Assembly (NCBI GenBank): GCA_004552445.1
Contig: SFOJ01000007.1
Coordinates: 40,737-104,736 of the forward strand
Direction of reading: 5' to 3'
Length of the DNA: 64,000 bases
From: Mollicutes bacterium
GTDB lineage: Bacteria > Bacillota_I > Bacilli_A > RF39 > UBA660
Notes under the pieces: generated by a model
Database searches by the model: none
Told to the model about the DNA's origin: nothing
Seen by the model: the letters and a program-made list of their open reading frames with translations, nothing else
Shown here: positions 9,345 through 18,728 of the stretch, piece after piece
Layout of the letters: each line of letters starts with the position of its first letter
How positions within the stretch are numbered: position 1 is the first letter of the stretch
Position numbers and translations under genes: made by a program

Positions 9345-9992
9345 ATGAAAGATATATTTAAAAAGTTTAATATAGAAATTAAGAATGAAGATTTATTAAG
9401 AGTTGCTTTAACTCATTCTAGTTATTCTAATGAACATGGATGTGAATGTTATGAAAGATTAGAATATTTAGGTGATGCTGTTTTAGAAATAGTATGTAGT
9501 GATTATTTATTTAAAAATACTAGTTATCCTGAAGGAGAGATGAGTAGACTTAGAAGTTTATATGTATGTGAAAATGCATTATATGAATATTCTAAAGAAA
9601 TAAATCTTAAAGATTATATATATTTGGGTAATGGAATAAATGAAGCTAATAAAACTATAATAGCGGATGTATTTGAGGCTTGTATGGCTGTTATATATTT
9701 AGAACAAGGGCTTGATACTGTTAAAAAATTATTTCATGATATGATTGTTCCTTATATTGAAAATCATGAAGACTTTTTAATGGATTATAAAAGTTTACTT
9801 CAAGAAAGTGTTCAAACTGTTAAGAAAAGTGTTACTTATAACTTAATTGAAGAAAGTGGACCTGCACACCATAAAGAATTTAAAGTAGAAGTTATAATAG
9901 ATGGACTTGTATATGGTATAGGAATAGGCAATTCTAAAAAAGAAGCTGAACAAGATGCTGCTAAAAAAGCATATATGAAAAGAGCAAAGTAA
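9345..9992 (+). CDS. rnc: Ribonuclease III
   Basis: A double-strand-specific endoribonuclease that matures rRNA precursors. In Gram-positive type II CRISPR systems it also cuts crRNA:tracrRNA duplexes, which is relevant to the array in this window. The signature ERLEYLGDAVLE and the catalytic DVFEACMAVIYLEQG are present. A C-terminal dsRNA-binding domain (DYKSLLQESVQ to KKEAEQDAAKKAY) follows. GGAG at 9333-9336 supports ATG 9345 (215 residues) rather than the GTG/ATG codons just upstream. It is followed by smc, as in Bacilli. Confidence 0.95.
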   Translation: MKDIFKKFNIEIKNEDLLRVALTHSSYSNEHGCECYERLEYLGDAVLEIVCSDYLFKNTSYPEGEMSRLRSLYVCENALYEYSKEINLKDYIYLGNGINEANKTIIADVFEACMAVIYLEQGLDTVKKLFHDMIVPYIENHEDFLMDYKSLLQESVQTVKKSVTYNLIEESGPAHHKEFKVEVIIDGLVYGIGIGNSKKEAEQDAAKKAYMKRAK

Positions 9993-9995
9993 GAT

Positions 9996-10027
9996 AAAAT
10001 GGTATAAAAGTTACCATTTTTCTTTTT
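9996..10027 (+). terminator. Terminator between rnc and smc
   Basis: Stem AAAATGGTA/TACCATTTT (9996-10004 and 10012-10020) followed by TCTTTTT. An extended -10 element TGATATAAT for smc follows at 10043-10051. Confidence 0.85.
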
Positions 10028-10084
10028 AATAAAAAAAAATTATGATATAATGATTAAGAGATTAAAAATAGAAGTGGTGATATT

Positions 10085-13015
10085 ATGTACATAAAAGAAA
10101 TTAGACTACATGGATTTAAGAGTTTTGCTGATAAAACAGTTATTGAATTAAATCAATCATTTACTGGTATAGTTGGACCTAATGGTTCAGGTAAAAGCAA
10201 CATTGTTGATGCTATTAGATGGGTGCTTGGAGAGCAAAGTATTAAAACCCTTCGTGGTAGTAATAATATGGCAGATGTAGTATTTACTGGTTCTTCTTCT
10301 AGACCTGCTTCTAATTTTGCATCTGTTATGATTGTGTTTGATAATAGTGATAGAACTTTAAATATAGATTATGCTGAAGTATCTGTTAAGAGAGTTGTAT
10401 ATAAAACAGGAGAGAATGAGTATTATATAAACTCTGAAAAATGTAGACTTAAAGATATTACAAATTTATTTATGGATTCAAGAAGTAGTAAAGAATCATT
10501 TAATATCGTACCACAAAATAAAATAGACCAAATATTAAGTGAAAAACCAGAAGAAAGAAGAGTTATATTTGAAGATGCTGCTGGTGTACTAAAATATAAA
10601 AAAAGAAAAGAAGAAAGTCTTTTAAAATTATCTAAAACTCATGATAATATTGAAAGAATTAATTTAATAATTAGTGAAAATTCTGAAAACTTATTACCAC
10701 TTGAAGAAGCTGCCAGAAAAGCTCGTGAATATAAAGAAGCTTTAAGTGAACTTGAAAATGTTGAAATTGCTTTAATTGCCAAAGACATTACTACTTTTAG
10801 TAGTGAAGTTGAGATTAAAAAGAATAAAAAACTAAAACTTGAAGAAGAATTATCTAAATTAAATAGTAATTCTACAAGTGATAATACTGAAGTTGAAAAA
10901 GTTAAACTTGATATATTAAATCTTGATGAAAAAATTAAAAAAACAAGTTCTGAAATATTTAAAATTAATGAAACTTTGCTTGATTTAAGTAATAAAAAAA
11001 CTTTGATGACTGAACGTAATAAATATGATAAAACTTCTGAAGCAGTCAAAAATAATATTATTAAACTTAAGGATAGAGAAGGTGAACTTAAAAATAATAT
11101 TTCTGTTATAAATGTAGATATTGAATCTTTAAATAATAATAGAATAATTATTAAAGACAAACTTGATAGTTTGACTAAAGATTATAATACATTGAATACT
11201 ACACGTGAGAAGTATAATTTTGAATTAAATCAAAAACGCAAAAACTTAATGGAAGTTAAAAATAAAATTGACGTACTTGAAAATAATATAGCAAGTATGA
11301 ATAAAATTCCTTATAGTGTTCGCTCAATCATAGATAATCCAACTCTTAGAGGTATTCATAATATATTAGGTAATTTAGTTGATACTAAGGATGAATATGT
11401 ATCAATGTTAGAGGTTGCTCTTGGTGCCTCATCAAACAATATAGTTGTTAATGATGAAGCATGTGCTAAAGAAGCTATTGAATATTTAAAGAGTCATAAC
11501 AAAGGAAGAGCAACATTTTTTCCACTTAATGTAATAAAACCAAAAAGTGTAGATCCAGAAACATTAAGAATAGTAGAAAATATAATTGGTTTTGTAGGTA
11601 TCGCGAGTGATTTAGTTACATATGATTCTAAATATTATAATATAGTTATGAATCAACTTGGAAATATTATTGTTGCTGGTAATATTACTACTGCGATACA
11701 AATAAGTAAAAAGATAAATCATAGATATAGAGTAATATCACTTGATGGTGAACTTATACATGTTGGTGGTATTATGACAGGTGGTAGTTTAAAGACATCA
11801 AATTCATTTATAAGTGATAAATATGAACTTGAAAAACTTAAATTAAGTACTGAAGCTTTGGTAAATGATATAAGAGAAAATGAAAAGAAAGTCTTATCCT
11901 ATGAAGATGATCTAAATATAATTAAGGATAATATTTATAAACTTAATATAGAACTTGTAACTAATAATGAAACAGTTAATTCTAAAAAAATACAACTTGA
12001 TAATATAACTAATGAATATAATATGGTTTTAAATGAAATTAATAATTTAAGTGAAAATAATTTAGATAAAGAACTTAATAGGGTAATTGAAGATTATTAT
12101 AATCATGAACAAGAAAAAACACTTCTTGAAAAGAATTTAGAGATTTATAATAAAGAAAGATTTGATCTTAATAATACTTTAAATGAACTTGAAGCTGCTA
12201 TTAAGAAAATGAATAGTGAATATAATAACTTATCTAGTGAGATAAATAGTTTAGAATTGGATATTACCAAACTTGATATGTCTCTTGATAGTTTACTTAC
12301 TAGACTTAGTGAAGATTATAGTTTAGGTTATGAAAGAGCAAGTAAAGAATATGTTCTTGAGATTGATGAAGATGTTGCTCGTAGTAAAGTATCAATATTA
12401 AGGCGTAAAATTAAATCTCTTGGAGATGTTAATTTAGGAAGTATAGAAGAGTATGAGAGAATATCTACTAGAGTTAATTTCTTAAATAAACAAAAGGAAG
12501 ATTTAGAAAAGAGTGAAACGGATTTATTAACTATTATTGATGATATGGATGATGTTATGAAAGATAAATTTGAAGAGTCATTTAATAATATTAATATAGA
12601 ATTTGGAAAAGTATTTAAAACATTATTTAAGGGTGGAAGTGCACATCTAGAGTTAACTGATCCTAATAATATTCTTGAAACTGGTATAGATATTATTGCT
12701 ATACCTCCAGGAAAAAACCAAAAACCACTTAGTTTACTTTCTGGTGGTGAGAGAACTATGACGGCAATTAGTTTATTATTCTCAATTATGAATCTTGAAA
12801 AAGTACCATTTGTAATACTAGATGAGGTTGAGAGTGCACTTGATGAAAATAATGCTACTATATTTGGAGAATATTTACATAATTATAAAAATAGAACTCA
12901 ATTACTTGTTATAACACATAAAAAGAAAACAATGGAATTCTTAGATAGATTATATGGTGTTACAATGCAAGAGAGTGGTGTTAGTAAATTAGTTAGTGTA
13001 AAACTTGATAATTAG
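10085..13015 (+). CDS. smc: Chromosome segregation protein SMC, short-armed
   Basis: The SMC ATPase of the bacterial condensin complex. The N-terminal head has Walker A GPNGSGKSNIVDAIRWVLGE. A first coiled coil spans about 165-400, the hinge about 405-565 (ending in HVGGIMTGGSL) and the return coil about 570-790. The C-terminal head has the signature LSGGERTMTAISLL (about 884) and Walker B FVILDEVESALDE (about 907). The total of 976 residues is about 200 shorter than the usual ~1,190, with the loss spread over both coiled-coil strands. Heads and hinge are complete. No ftsY follows, unlike Bacillus. Confidence 0.93.
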   Translation: MYIKEIRLHGFKSFADKTVIELNQSFTGIVGPNGSGKSNIVDAIRWVLGEQSIKTLRGSNNMADVVFTGSSSRPASNFASVMIVFDNSDRTLNIDYAEVSVKRVVYKTGENEYYINSEKCRLKDITNLFMDSRSSKESFNIVPQNKIDQILSEKPEERRVIFEDAAGVLKYKKRKEESLLKLSKTHDNIERINLIISENSENLLPLEEAARKAREYKEALSELENVEIALIAKDITTFSSEVEIKKNKKLKLEEELSKLNSNSTSDNTEVEKVKLDILNLDEKIKKTSSEIFKINETLLDLSNKKTLMTERNKYDKTSEAVKNNIIKLKDREGELKNNISVINVDIESLNNNRIIIKDKLDSLTKDYNTLNTTREKYNFELNQKRKNLMEVKNKIDVLENNIASMNKIPYSVRSIIDNPTLRGIHNILGNLVDTKDEYVSMLEVALGASSNNIVVNDEACAKEAIEYLKSHNKGRATFFPLNVIKPKSVDPETLRIVENIIGFVGIASDLVTYDSKYYNIVMNQLGNIIVAGNITTAIQISKKINHRYRVISLDGELIHVGGIMTGGSLKTSNSFISDKYELEKLKLSTEALVNDIRENEKKVLSYEDDLNIIKDNIYKLNIELVTNNETVNSKKIQLDNITNEYNMVLNEINNLSENNLDKELNRVIEDYYNHEQEKTLLEKNLEIYNKERFDLNNTLNELEAAIKKMNSEYNNLSSEINSLELDITKLDMSLDSLLTRLSEDYSLGYERASKEYVLEIDEDVARSKVSILRRKIKSLGDVNLGSIEEYERISTRVNFLNKQKEDLEKSETDLLTIIDDMDDVMKDKFEESFNNINIEFGKVFKTLFKGGSAHLELTDPNNILETGIDIIAIPPGKNQKPLSLLSGGERTMTAISLLFSIMNLEKVPFVILDEVESALDENNATIFGEYLHNYKNRTQLLVITHKKKTMEFLDRLYGVTMQESGVSKLVSVKLDN

Positions 13016-13031
13016 TTTCACTAACTTTTTT
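12991..13031 (+). terminator. Terminator overlapping the smc stop
   Basis: AGTTAGTG (12991-12998, coding) can pair with CACTAACT (13019-13026), followed by TTTTTT. A shorter TTAGT/ACTAA alternative lies inside. The smc stop is in the loop. Confidence 0.6.
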
Positions 13032-13032
13032 A

Positions 13033-13064
13033 TTGCAAAAAAAATAAGACTTAATGTCTTATTT
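13033..13064 (-). terminator. Terminator of the anchored unknown gene
   Basis: Stem AAATAAGAC/GTCTTATTT (13042-13050 and 13056-13064). Read on the minus strand it is followed by a long T-run. It overlaps the stop codon of the gene at 13059. Confidence 0.8.
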
Positions 13065-13970
13065 AGTTATTACTATTTCTGTTACGTTATTTTTAACTGT
13101 TAATTTTTCAATTGATGTAACATCTTTATTAATAGTAATTTTTATATTTTCAAATTGTTGGTTTGAATTTAAATCTTTAATATTTGTATTGAATTTAATA
13201 AGAGTTTCTTCGTTAGTTAATATTTTAATTACATTTGATACTGAAATATAATTATTATTGTTTTGATTAGTATCAACTATATATATTGTATATTCTTTAG
13301 TATTTTCTGTTACATATAAAGTAATTGTATCTTTTTGAATTAATGATTCTTTTTGTGTAGTTAAATCATTTTTTAATGTATTTAAATCTTCTTCGTTTAT
13401 TGATACTATTGTGTTTTCTGTATTATTTTCATTATTTTTAATTCCATCTATAATTGATTTATTTATGTCTATATATATTTCATTTCCATTTGTTACACTT
13501 TTAATTTGAACTCCTTCTAAAATAGTTGTGTTAAAGAAGTCTTCTAATTTGTATCTATTAAATACTTCTCCTTCTGTGTGACCATTTACTATTGAAACAG
13601 ATTCAATCATTGATTTAATAATTAAGTTTGCTGTTGCTTCATCTGCTGTACTATATTTCATATATAATACTTTTTCTGAAGCTATATTTTGATAATCAAA
13701 TGTGAATGATGCTGTTGCTCCTGAAGTTTTATAATTAACAACTATTTGAGTTTCTTTTATTTCTGCACTAATATCAATTCCTGCTTTTTTATATGCTTCT
13801 AATCCTTTTAAATTGTTAAATTTTTCAACTATAGGTTTTAAATTATGCCTTACTTCTCCTTTAATTCCATGTCCATTTAAATAGGAATAATATCCAAATC
13901 CTGCTAAGCTTAAAACTACTATCCAGATAATTCCCCAAAATATTAATCTTGTTTTATTTCCCTTTTTCAT
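13059..13970 (-). CDS. Membrane-anchored extracellular protein of unknown function
   Basis: A 303-residue protein with a short basic N-terminus and one transmembrane segment (about 9-29), followed by a long soluble region rich in Asn, Thr, Ile and Lys. This is consistent with an extracellular domain tethered to the membrane. AGGAGA precedes the ATG. I recognise no conserved motif. The neighbouring minus-strand genes (phospholipase C-like, glycosyltransferase, collagen-like) are also envelope-related, but they are separate units. Confidence 0.55.
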   Translation of the reverse strand: MKKGNKTRLIFWGIIWIVVLSLAGFGYYSYLNGHGIKGEVRHNLKPIVEKFNNLKGLEAYKKAGIDISAEIKETQIVVNYKTSGATASFTFDYQNIASEKVLYMKYSTADEATANLIIKSMIESVSIVNGHTEGEVFNRYKLEDFFNTTILEGVQIKSVTNGNEIYIDINKSIIDGIKNNENNTENTIVSINEEDLNTLKNDLTTQKESLIQKDTITLYVTENTKEYTIYIVDTNQNNNNYISVSNVIKILTNEETLIKFNTNIKDLNSNQQFENIKITINKDVTSIEKLTVKNNVTEIVITK

Positions 13971-14038
13971 ATATCTTATCTCCTAGAATAATTATAAACA
14001 AAATAATAAGAAAAGTAAACAAATTATTTTATTATAAT

Positions 14039-14743
14039 TTACATCACTTCTTTTATTTTAGTTATTATCATTTCTATACATTCTTCAATTATAGTGTCAA
14101 GTTCATTTTTAGTAAAAAGACAATATTTATGTTTGAATATTTTTTCATATAAACTTAATTTATTAAACTTAGTAAATTCATTATTTAAATAGTAAAATCT
14201 ATGATCAATAAGCTCATCAGTAAGAAAGTTATCTTTTAGATATTTAGAATTTTCTTTTATTAACTCTTTATTTTTTGGAATAGAAACATAACCATCATTA
14301 AATAAGTATTTACCATATAATTCAAAGTCTTTATGTTTATATTTCCTTTTTAATCTTTTTTTATCTTCAATATCTATTTTTAATATTTTATTATTAAATT
14401 TTATTCCAATTATATTATTATTTTTATTTTGTATCCATTTAGTGGTATAAATCTTTTCATTATAAAATTGGTCTGTTAGTAGATGAGAGTAGTATCCTAG
14501 TATTAAATGGTTATTTAGTTTATCTTTATATGTATTTAAGAATTTATCTATATCTATCATTTTTTCTTGTGGAACAGTTGGAAAGGGTAGTTCTTCATTA
14601 TAAAAATGTGCATCGTATCTTGATATTTTAGTTCCTTTATCTACATCTGGTATTAAGTTTCCATATAAAAATAAGTCTTCGTTAAGTTTTAATTTTGTAT
14701 TTGCTTTTTTAGCAATAGCTAAATGTACTGACCAACTTGGCAT
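14039..14743 (-). CDS. Zinc-dependent phospholipase C-like protein
   Basis: A 234-residue protein of the bacterial zinc phospholipase C/S1-P1-like helical family. Visible features are MPSWSVHLAIAKKAN at the N-terminus, GNLIPDVD, a histidine in YDAHFYNE, and GYYSHLLTDQFYNEKI. Together they provide the His/Asp zinc ligands of the family. No signal peptide is evident with this start. I choose ATG 14743 because AGGAG precedes it and the motif begins there. An upstream extension to 14854 runs through a terminator and is unlikely. Enzymatic activity is unproven. Confidence 0.6.
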   Translation of the reverse strand: MPSWSVHLAIAKKANTKLKLNEDLFLYGNLIPDVDKGTKISRYDAHFYNEELPFPTVPQEKMIDIDKFLNTYKDKLNNHLILGYYSHLLTDQFYNEKIYTTKWIQNKNNNIIGIKFNNKILKIDIEDKKRLKRKYKHKDFELYGKYLFNDGYVSIPKNKELIKENSKYLKDNFLTDELIDHRFYYLNNEFTKFNKLSLYEKIFKHKYCLFTKNELDTIIEECIEMIITKIKEVM

Positions 14744-14793
14744 ATAATCAACTCCTAGTTTACTATATATGATTATATCATTTATTATGCAAA

Positions 14794-14820
14794 GTAAAAA
14801 ACTCATAAAGAGTTTTTTAC
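14794..14820 (-). terminator. Terminator of the collagen-like/glycosyltransferase unit
   Basis: An 11-bp inverted repeat GTAAAAAACTC/GAGTTTTTTAC with an ATAAA loop. On the minus strand it ends in T residues. It contains the stop codon of the glycosyltransferase. Confidence 0.8.
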
Positions 14821-15884
14821 GTAAAATATTTTTTATTGTTTTTAATTCTGTCATTATTTGGGTTTATTTTAAGTGCTTTGTTTAAATACTTGAGCCCTTC
14901 TTTTTTGTTTCCAATCATGTAATAATTTATACTCATTATATCGTAGATTGTTTCATTCCAACTGTGTTCTGAATTTATGTATGAATATACTCTTGCTTTT
15001 ATTTTTAATGCTTTCTTTCCATATTTAATACTTTCTTCATAGTTTTTTAGGTTATATTCTAGTATCATTCTTTCAGTGAAAGCATCTCTTAAATAGGGTG
15101 CTTCTGCCATTGCTTTATCTAACCACATGCGAGCTTCATCATATCTTTTTAATTTTATGTATGAAGCAGCGATAAATCTCATAGATGCACATCTTTCATC
15201 TTTCCATGTTGCAGAAGGAAGAGATAAATGCTTTATTAGAGTGTCTATACATTCATTCCATTTTCCATAGTACATATATTCTCTTCCTAAATAGTGCATG
15301 TTTCTGTCATCAGTTGGATCTTCTTTAATAGATAGTTCCAGAAGAGGAAGATAACTGCTTCTTGATTTAGTTGAGTCTGGGTAATGATTAATTATTATAT
15401 TGTCTGTTGTTAGAGAAAATTCTTCTTTTAATTGAGTTAGTATTTCATGAACTGGATGAGTCCATTTATAGTAACCATTCTTGTGTATTTTATTAGCATA
15501 AAAACTTATTATTGGTTTATTATTTTCATCAAGACTCCAGTTATATTTATAGTTTATTCTTGTTATTTTATCATTCCATATTTTATGTAGTTCTTCTTTC
15601 CATCCAGGTAACATTATTTCATCTAAGTCTAAACATATACATATGTCTGCGTCTTTTGGTATTAATTTCATTGATTCGTTACGGGCTACGTCAAATCTCC
15701 ATGGTTTTATTATTTTTTGTTTAACTTTTATATTTAATTTTTTTAATATTTCTAAGCTATCGTCTTCTGATCCTGTGTCTAGAACACATATATAGTCAGC
15801 TCCTTTTATTGATTCATACCATCTTTTAATGAATTTTGATTCATTTTTACAAATAGCATAAATACATACTTTATATTTTTTCAT
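14817..15884 (-). CDS. Family 2 glycosyltransferase with C-terminal TPR repeats
   Basis: A 355-residue protein. Residues 1-~215 form a GT-A domain: ICKNESKFIKRWYESI, then VLDTGSEDDSLEI (nucleotide-binding aspartates) and ICLDLDEI with the DxD-type metal site. From about 215 there are TPR-like helical repeats (WNECIDTLIKHL, YDEARMWLDKAMAEAP, YEESIKYGKKALKI, KKEGLKYLNKALKINP). The start codon overlaps the stop of the collagen-like gene (TAATG), so they are co-translated. This strongly suggests it glycosylates the Thr-rich collagen-like protein. That target is inference. Confidence 0.75.
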   Translation of the reverse strand: MKKYKVCIYAICKNESKFIKRWYESIKGADYICVLDTGSEDDSLEILKKLNIKVKQKIIKPWRFDVARNESMKLIPKDADICICLDLDEIMLPGWKEELHKIWNDKITRINYKYNWSLDENNKPIISFYANKIHKNGYYKWTHPVHEILTQLKEEFSLTTDNIIINHYPDSTKSRSSYLPLLELSIKEDPTDDRNMHYLGREYMYYGKWNECIDTLIKHLSLPSATWKDERCASMRFIAASYIKLKRYDEARMWLDKAMAEAPYLRDAFTERMILEYNLKNYEESIKYGKKALKIKARVYSYINSEHSWNETIYDIMSINYYMIGNKKEGLKYLNKALKINPNNDRIKNNKKYFT

Positions 15885-16474
15885 TATGCTGATGGTCCTG
15901 TAGGTCCAGTAGGTCCAGTTGGTCCAGTTGGTCCTGTTTCTCCCGTAGCACCAGCAGCACCAGTAAGTCCAGTTGGTCCAGTAGGTCCTTGTGGTATAGT
16001 TAAATTAATCACATAATTTGGTGCTGTCCCCGTGATAGTAGCTGCTGCTTCAGTTCCTGGAGCTCCAGTAGTTACAGTGCCGATAGATAGAGTAGGTGTT
16101 TCCCCTGCAGGGCCTGCTTCACCAGTATCTCCTGTAGGTCCTTGTATTCCTTGAGGACCTTGAATTCCTTGTGGTCCAGTTGGACCAGTAGGTCCCGTAG
16201 GTCCCTGTATTCCTTGAAGACCTTGAATTCCTTGTGGTCCGGTTGGACCAGTAGGTCCCTGTATTCCTTGAAGGCCTTGAATTCCTTGTAGTCCAGTTGG
16301 ACCAGTAGGCCCTGTAGGTCCCTGTATTCCTTGAGGACCTTGAATTCCTTGTGGTCCAGTAGGCCCTGTAGCACCACCACTAGGTCCTGTAGGTCCTGTT
16401 GGGCCAGTTGCACCAAAACAAGTATAAAATGGTGGGAATACTTTTATTTTTTTATTACAATTACAATTATTCAT
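15884..16474 (-). CDS. Collagen-like surface protein (BclA-type repeats)
   Basis: A 196-residue protein. A short Asn/Cys/Lys N-terminus ([20 protein letters not shown]) is followed by Gly-X-Y triplets dominated by GPT, GPQ and GIQ. A non-collagenous insert comes next ([18 protein letters not shown] to [11 protein letters not shown]), of the type between collagen stretches in clostridial exosporium proteins, then more GPT triplets to the end. Threonines in GPT are the classic glycan sites of BclA. No signal peptide or LPXTG is visible, and there is no C-terminal trimerisation domain. AGGAGG precedes the ATG. Base composition is richer in G+C than its neighbours. Confidence 0.85.
   Translation of the reverse strand: MNNCNCNKKIKVFPPFYTCFGATGPTGPTGPSGGATGPTGPQGIQGPQGIQGPTGPTGPTGLQGIQGLQGIQGPTGPTGPQGIQGLQGIQGPTGPTGPTGPQGIQGPQGIQGPTGDTGEAGPAGETPTLSIGTVTTGAPGTEAAATITGTAPNYVINLTIPQGPTGPTGLTGAAGATGETGPTGPTGPTGPTGPSA
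16130..16368 (-). repeat. Tandem repeats inside the collagen-like gene
   Basis: Units of alternately 63 and 54 bp encode [18 protein letters not shown](GPT), with GLQ variants. The four units read 21, 18, 21 and 18 residues. Near-identical DNA makes the length prone to change by slippage or recombination. Confidence 0.75.
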
Positions 16475-16533
16475 ATTTCCTCCTATAATATTATATTTTT
16501 ATTATTGTAGAAGGTATATTCTAAAAACCTATA

Positions 16534-16560
16534 ATAAAAAACAAGTGATTTTTCACTTGT
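16534..16560 (-). terminator. Terminator of def
   Basis: Stem ACAAGTGA/TCACTTGT with a TTTT loop. On the minus strand it is followed by TTTTTTATTAT. It directly abuts the def stop codon. Confidence 0.85.
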
Positions 16561-17111
16561 TATATAGCTCTCATGTTTTCTTGATTTTTAAATGGATTTT
16601 TAGGATCTATTTTGTCCGTAAATAGTATTCCATTTAGATGATCTATTTCATGTTGAAATGCTACTGCAATTTCTTCACGTACTCTTTTTGTTACTTTATT
16701 TCCTTCTTCGTCCTGATATTCAACTGTTATTCTTGCATATCTTGGAACAATTCCTTCTACATATCTAGTAACACTTAAACATCCTTCTCCTTCTTCCACA
16801 TATACTTGTTCTTCAGAATGTGAAATAATCTTTGGATTAATAACTTTATATTCTTCAAATGTTCCATCATCTCTTTTATATGAAATTACGAAAAATCTTT
16901 TTGAAACTCCAAGTTGTATAGCTGCAAGGCCCATACCAGCTCTTATATTATATTTTTTAGCATATTCTTCATCTTGACTTAATCTAAGATACATAATCAT
17001 GTTATTAATTAAATATAAGTCTTCTTCTGATAGAGGAAATGTAACTTCTTTACTTGCTTTTTTAAGTGTTTTTATATCTTTTTCATTTAATATATCAGAC
17101 TCTTTTATCAT
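16560..17111 (-). CDS. def: Peptide deformylase
   Basis: A metalloenzyme that removes the formyl group from nascent N-terminal methionine. All three motifs are intact: GMGLAAIQLG (59-68), EGCLS with the metal-binding C111, and QHEIDHLNG (H154 and H158, catalytic E155). The long N-terminus and insertions are typical of Gram-positive type 2 deformylases. AGGAGG on the minus strand supports the start at 17111 (183 residues) rather than 17162. It is monocistronic. Confidence 0.95.
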   Translation of the reverse strand: MIKESDILNEKDIKTLKKASKEVTFPLSEEDLYLINNMIMYLRLSQDEEYAKKYNIRAGMGLAAIQLGVSKRFFVISYKRDDGTFEEYKVINPKIISHSEEQVYVEEGEGCLSVTRYVEGIVPRYARITVEYQDEEGNKVTKRVREEIAVAFQHEIDHLNGILFTDKIDPKNPFKNQENMRAI

Positions 17112-17226
17112 ATTCTTTTTCCTCCTGTGTAGTATTTTATCAAAAAAGTACAAATATTTCAAATTTTATTGAAAAAAAGAGTTAATAATTATATAATATT
17201 TTTAGTAGAAAATAGGAGTTGGGTAT

Positions 17227-18720
17227 ATGAATACGCGTAAAATAAGTATGATATTTGCTATCATTGGCATTATTTTAGTGATAATTTTGATGATAACTGC
17301 TACTTATGCATACTTTTCATTAGAAATTGTTGGAGAAGGCAGTAACATAAGTATGACAACGTTTAATAAAAATGTTCAAATTACTTATATTGATACTAGT
17401 AATGTTTCTTTAACTAATGCTTATACAGGTGAAAGTATTAGTAAAACATTTACTGTTGAAAATACTGGTGATGTTGTTATTTATTATGATATCAAACTTA
17501 ATGATTTAGTTAATAATTTTGCTAACCCTGATGATTTAGTTTTTACTCTTAGTGGATCTAATGGAGGCGCTTATATTAAAAGAACAACTATGCCTGTATC
17601 AAATCCTATTATTGCTTCAAGTATTAAATTAGAACCAGGTATTAAACATTCTTATGTTATGGGAATTACATTTTTAAAAACTGATGAAGATCAAAGCGAT
17701 AATATGAATAAAACATTTTCTGCTAATATAAATATTTCTTCATCTTCTAAATATAATCCTTCTAGGGAAATATATGGAAATGGAACTTTAGGAAGTAAGA
17801 TTGTTGAAAATGCATCTAGTGAACTCAATATAGATTATGCTACTATTGATGGTGAAGGAACGTATTATACGAATGATGCTATAAATGGTGAAACAATATA
17901 TTTTTATAGAGGTACTAAAGCATTGAATAATAATGTATTATTTGCTGGAAATTGTTTCAAAATAGTTAGAACCACTATTGATGGTGGTATAAGACTTGCA
18001 TATAATGGAAAAGCTAGTAATGGTGTATGTAGTGATACTGATACAGCTATTTTAGATACAACAACTAAGTATAATAATAATTCAAACTTTAATGCTTATG
18101 TTGGATATATGTATGGTTCTGCTGATAGTAGTACTTATAGTGATGAACATAATAATGCTAATGCTAGTGTTATTAAAACTGCTTTAGATAATTGGTTTGT
18201 TACAAATATCAGTGATTATTCTTCATATTTAGAAGATTCAATATATTGTAATAATAGAAAAACTAGTAAGTTTGTTTTAAATAGTGTAACATATGGTTTT
18301 GACGGTTTTTCTAATAAAAACACTGGATATATTTCATATAAAAATAATAATATTGATATGAAACCTACATATAATTGTGTTAATGTAAAAGATAGATTAT
18401 CTGTAAAAAATGGTAATGGCGTTAGTGTACTTTCTAATTCTGTTGGATTATTGACAAGTGATGAGTTAACATTTGCTGGGTTTAGTAAGAGTACTTCTAA
18501 TACAACAAATTATTTATATACAAGTAGTGCTTACTGGACAATGTCTCCAGCATATTATAATGGATCTAAAGCATATAATTATATTGCTAATGGTGCTAAA
18601 CTAGGAGTTTTAGCAGTTGATAGTGAAAGTGGTATTAGACCAGTTATTACTCTAAAAAAAGATACTAAAATTATTAGTGGTGATGGAAGTTTGAGTACAC
18701 CATATAAGGTTACTGATTAG
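17227..18720 (+). CDS. Surface protein with TasA-like N-terminus and DUF6273-like C-terminal domain
   Basis: A 497-residue exported protein. A signal/anchor helix (residues 8-29, ending ITATYAYFS) is followed by a beta-rich TasA/camelysin-like part (about 30-180, with KTFTVENTGDVVIYYDIKL). The C-terminal domain carries NCFKIVRTTIDGGIRL, YWTMSPAYY and GIRPVITLK, a pattern common in secreted proteins of gut Firmicutes and close to DUF6273. AGGAG precedes the ATG. A related gene lies at 29.8 kb but is frameshifted. It is followed after 8 nt by cvpA. Confidence 0.6.
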   Translation: MNTRKISMIFAIIGIILVIILMITATYAYFSLEIVGEGSNISMTTFNKNVQITYIDTSNVSLTNAYTGESISKTFTVENTGDVVIYYDIKLNDLVNNFANPDDLVFTLSGSNGGAYIKRTTMPVSNPIIASSIKLEPGIKHSYVMGITFLKTDEDQSDNMNKTFSANINISSSSKYNPSREIYGNGTLGSKIVENASSELNIDYATIDGEGTYYTNDAINGETIYFYRGTKALNNNVLFAGNCFKIVRTTIDGGIRLAYNGKASNGVCSDTDTAILDTTTKYNNNSNFNAYVGYMYGSADSSTYSDEHNNANASVIKTALDNWFVTNISDYSSYLEDSIYCNNRKTSKFVLNSVTYGFDGFSNKNTGYISYKNNNIDMKPTYNCVNVKDRLSVKNGNGVSVLSNSVGLLTSDELTFAGFSKSTSNTTNYLYTSSAYWTMSPAYYNGSKAYNYIANGAKLGVLAVDSESGIRPVITLKKDTKIISGDGSLSTPYKVTD

Positions 18721-18728
18721 GAGGTTTT

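Noticed and set aside
13054..13251. 65-residue + strand ORF antisense to the anchored protein gene
   Set aside because: A shadow of the minus-strand gene with no ribosome site. The same holds for other antisense ORFs in the window.
14744..14854. N-terminal extension of the phospholipase C-like protein
   Set aside because: It would run through the terminator of the upstream gene, and AGGAG supports the start at 14743.
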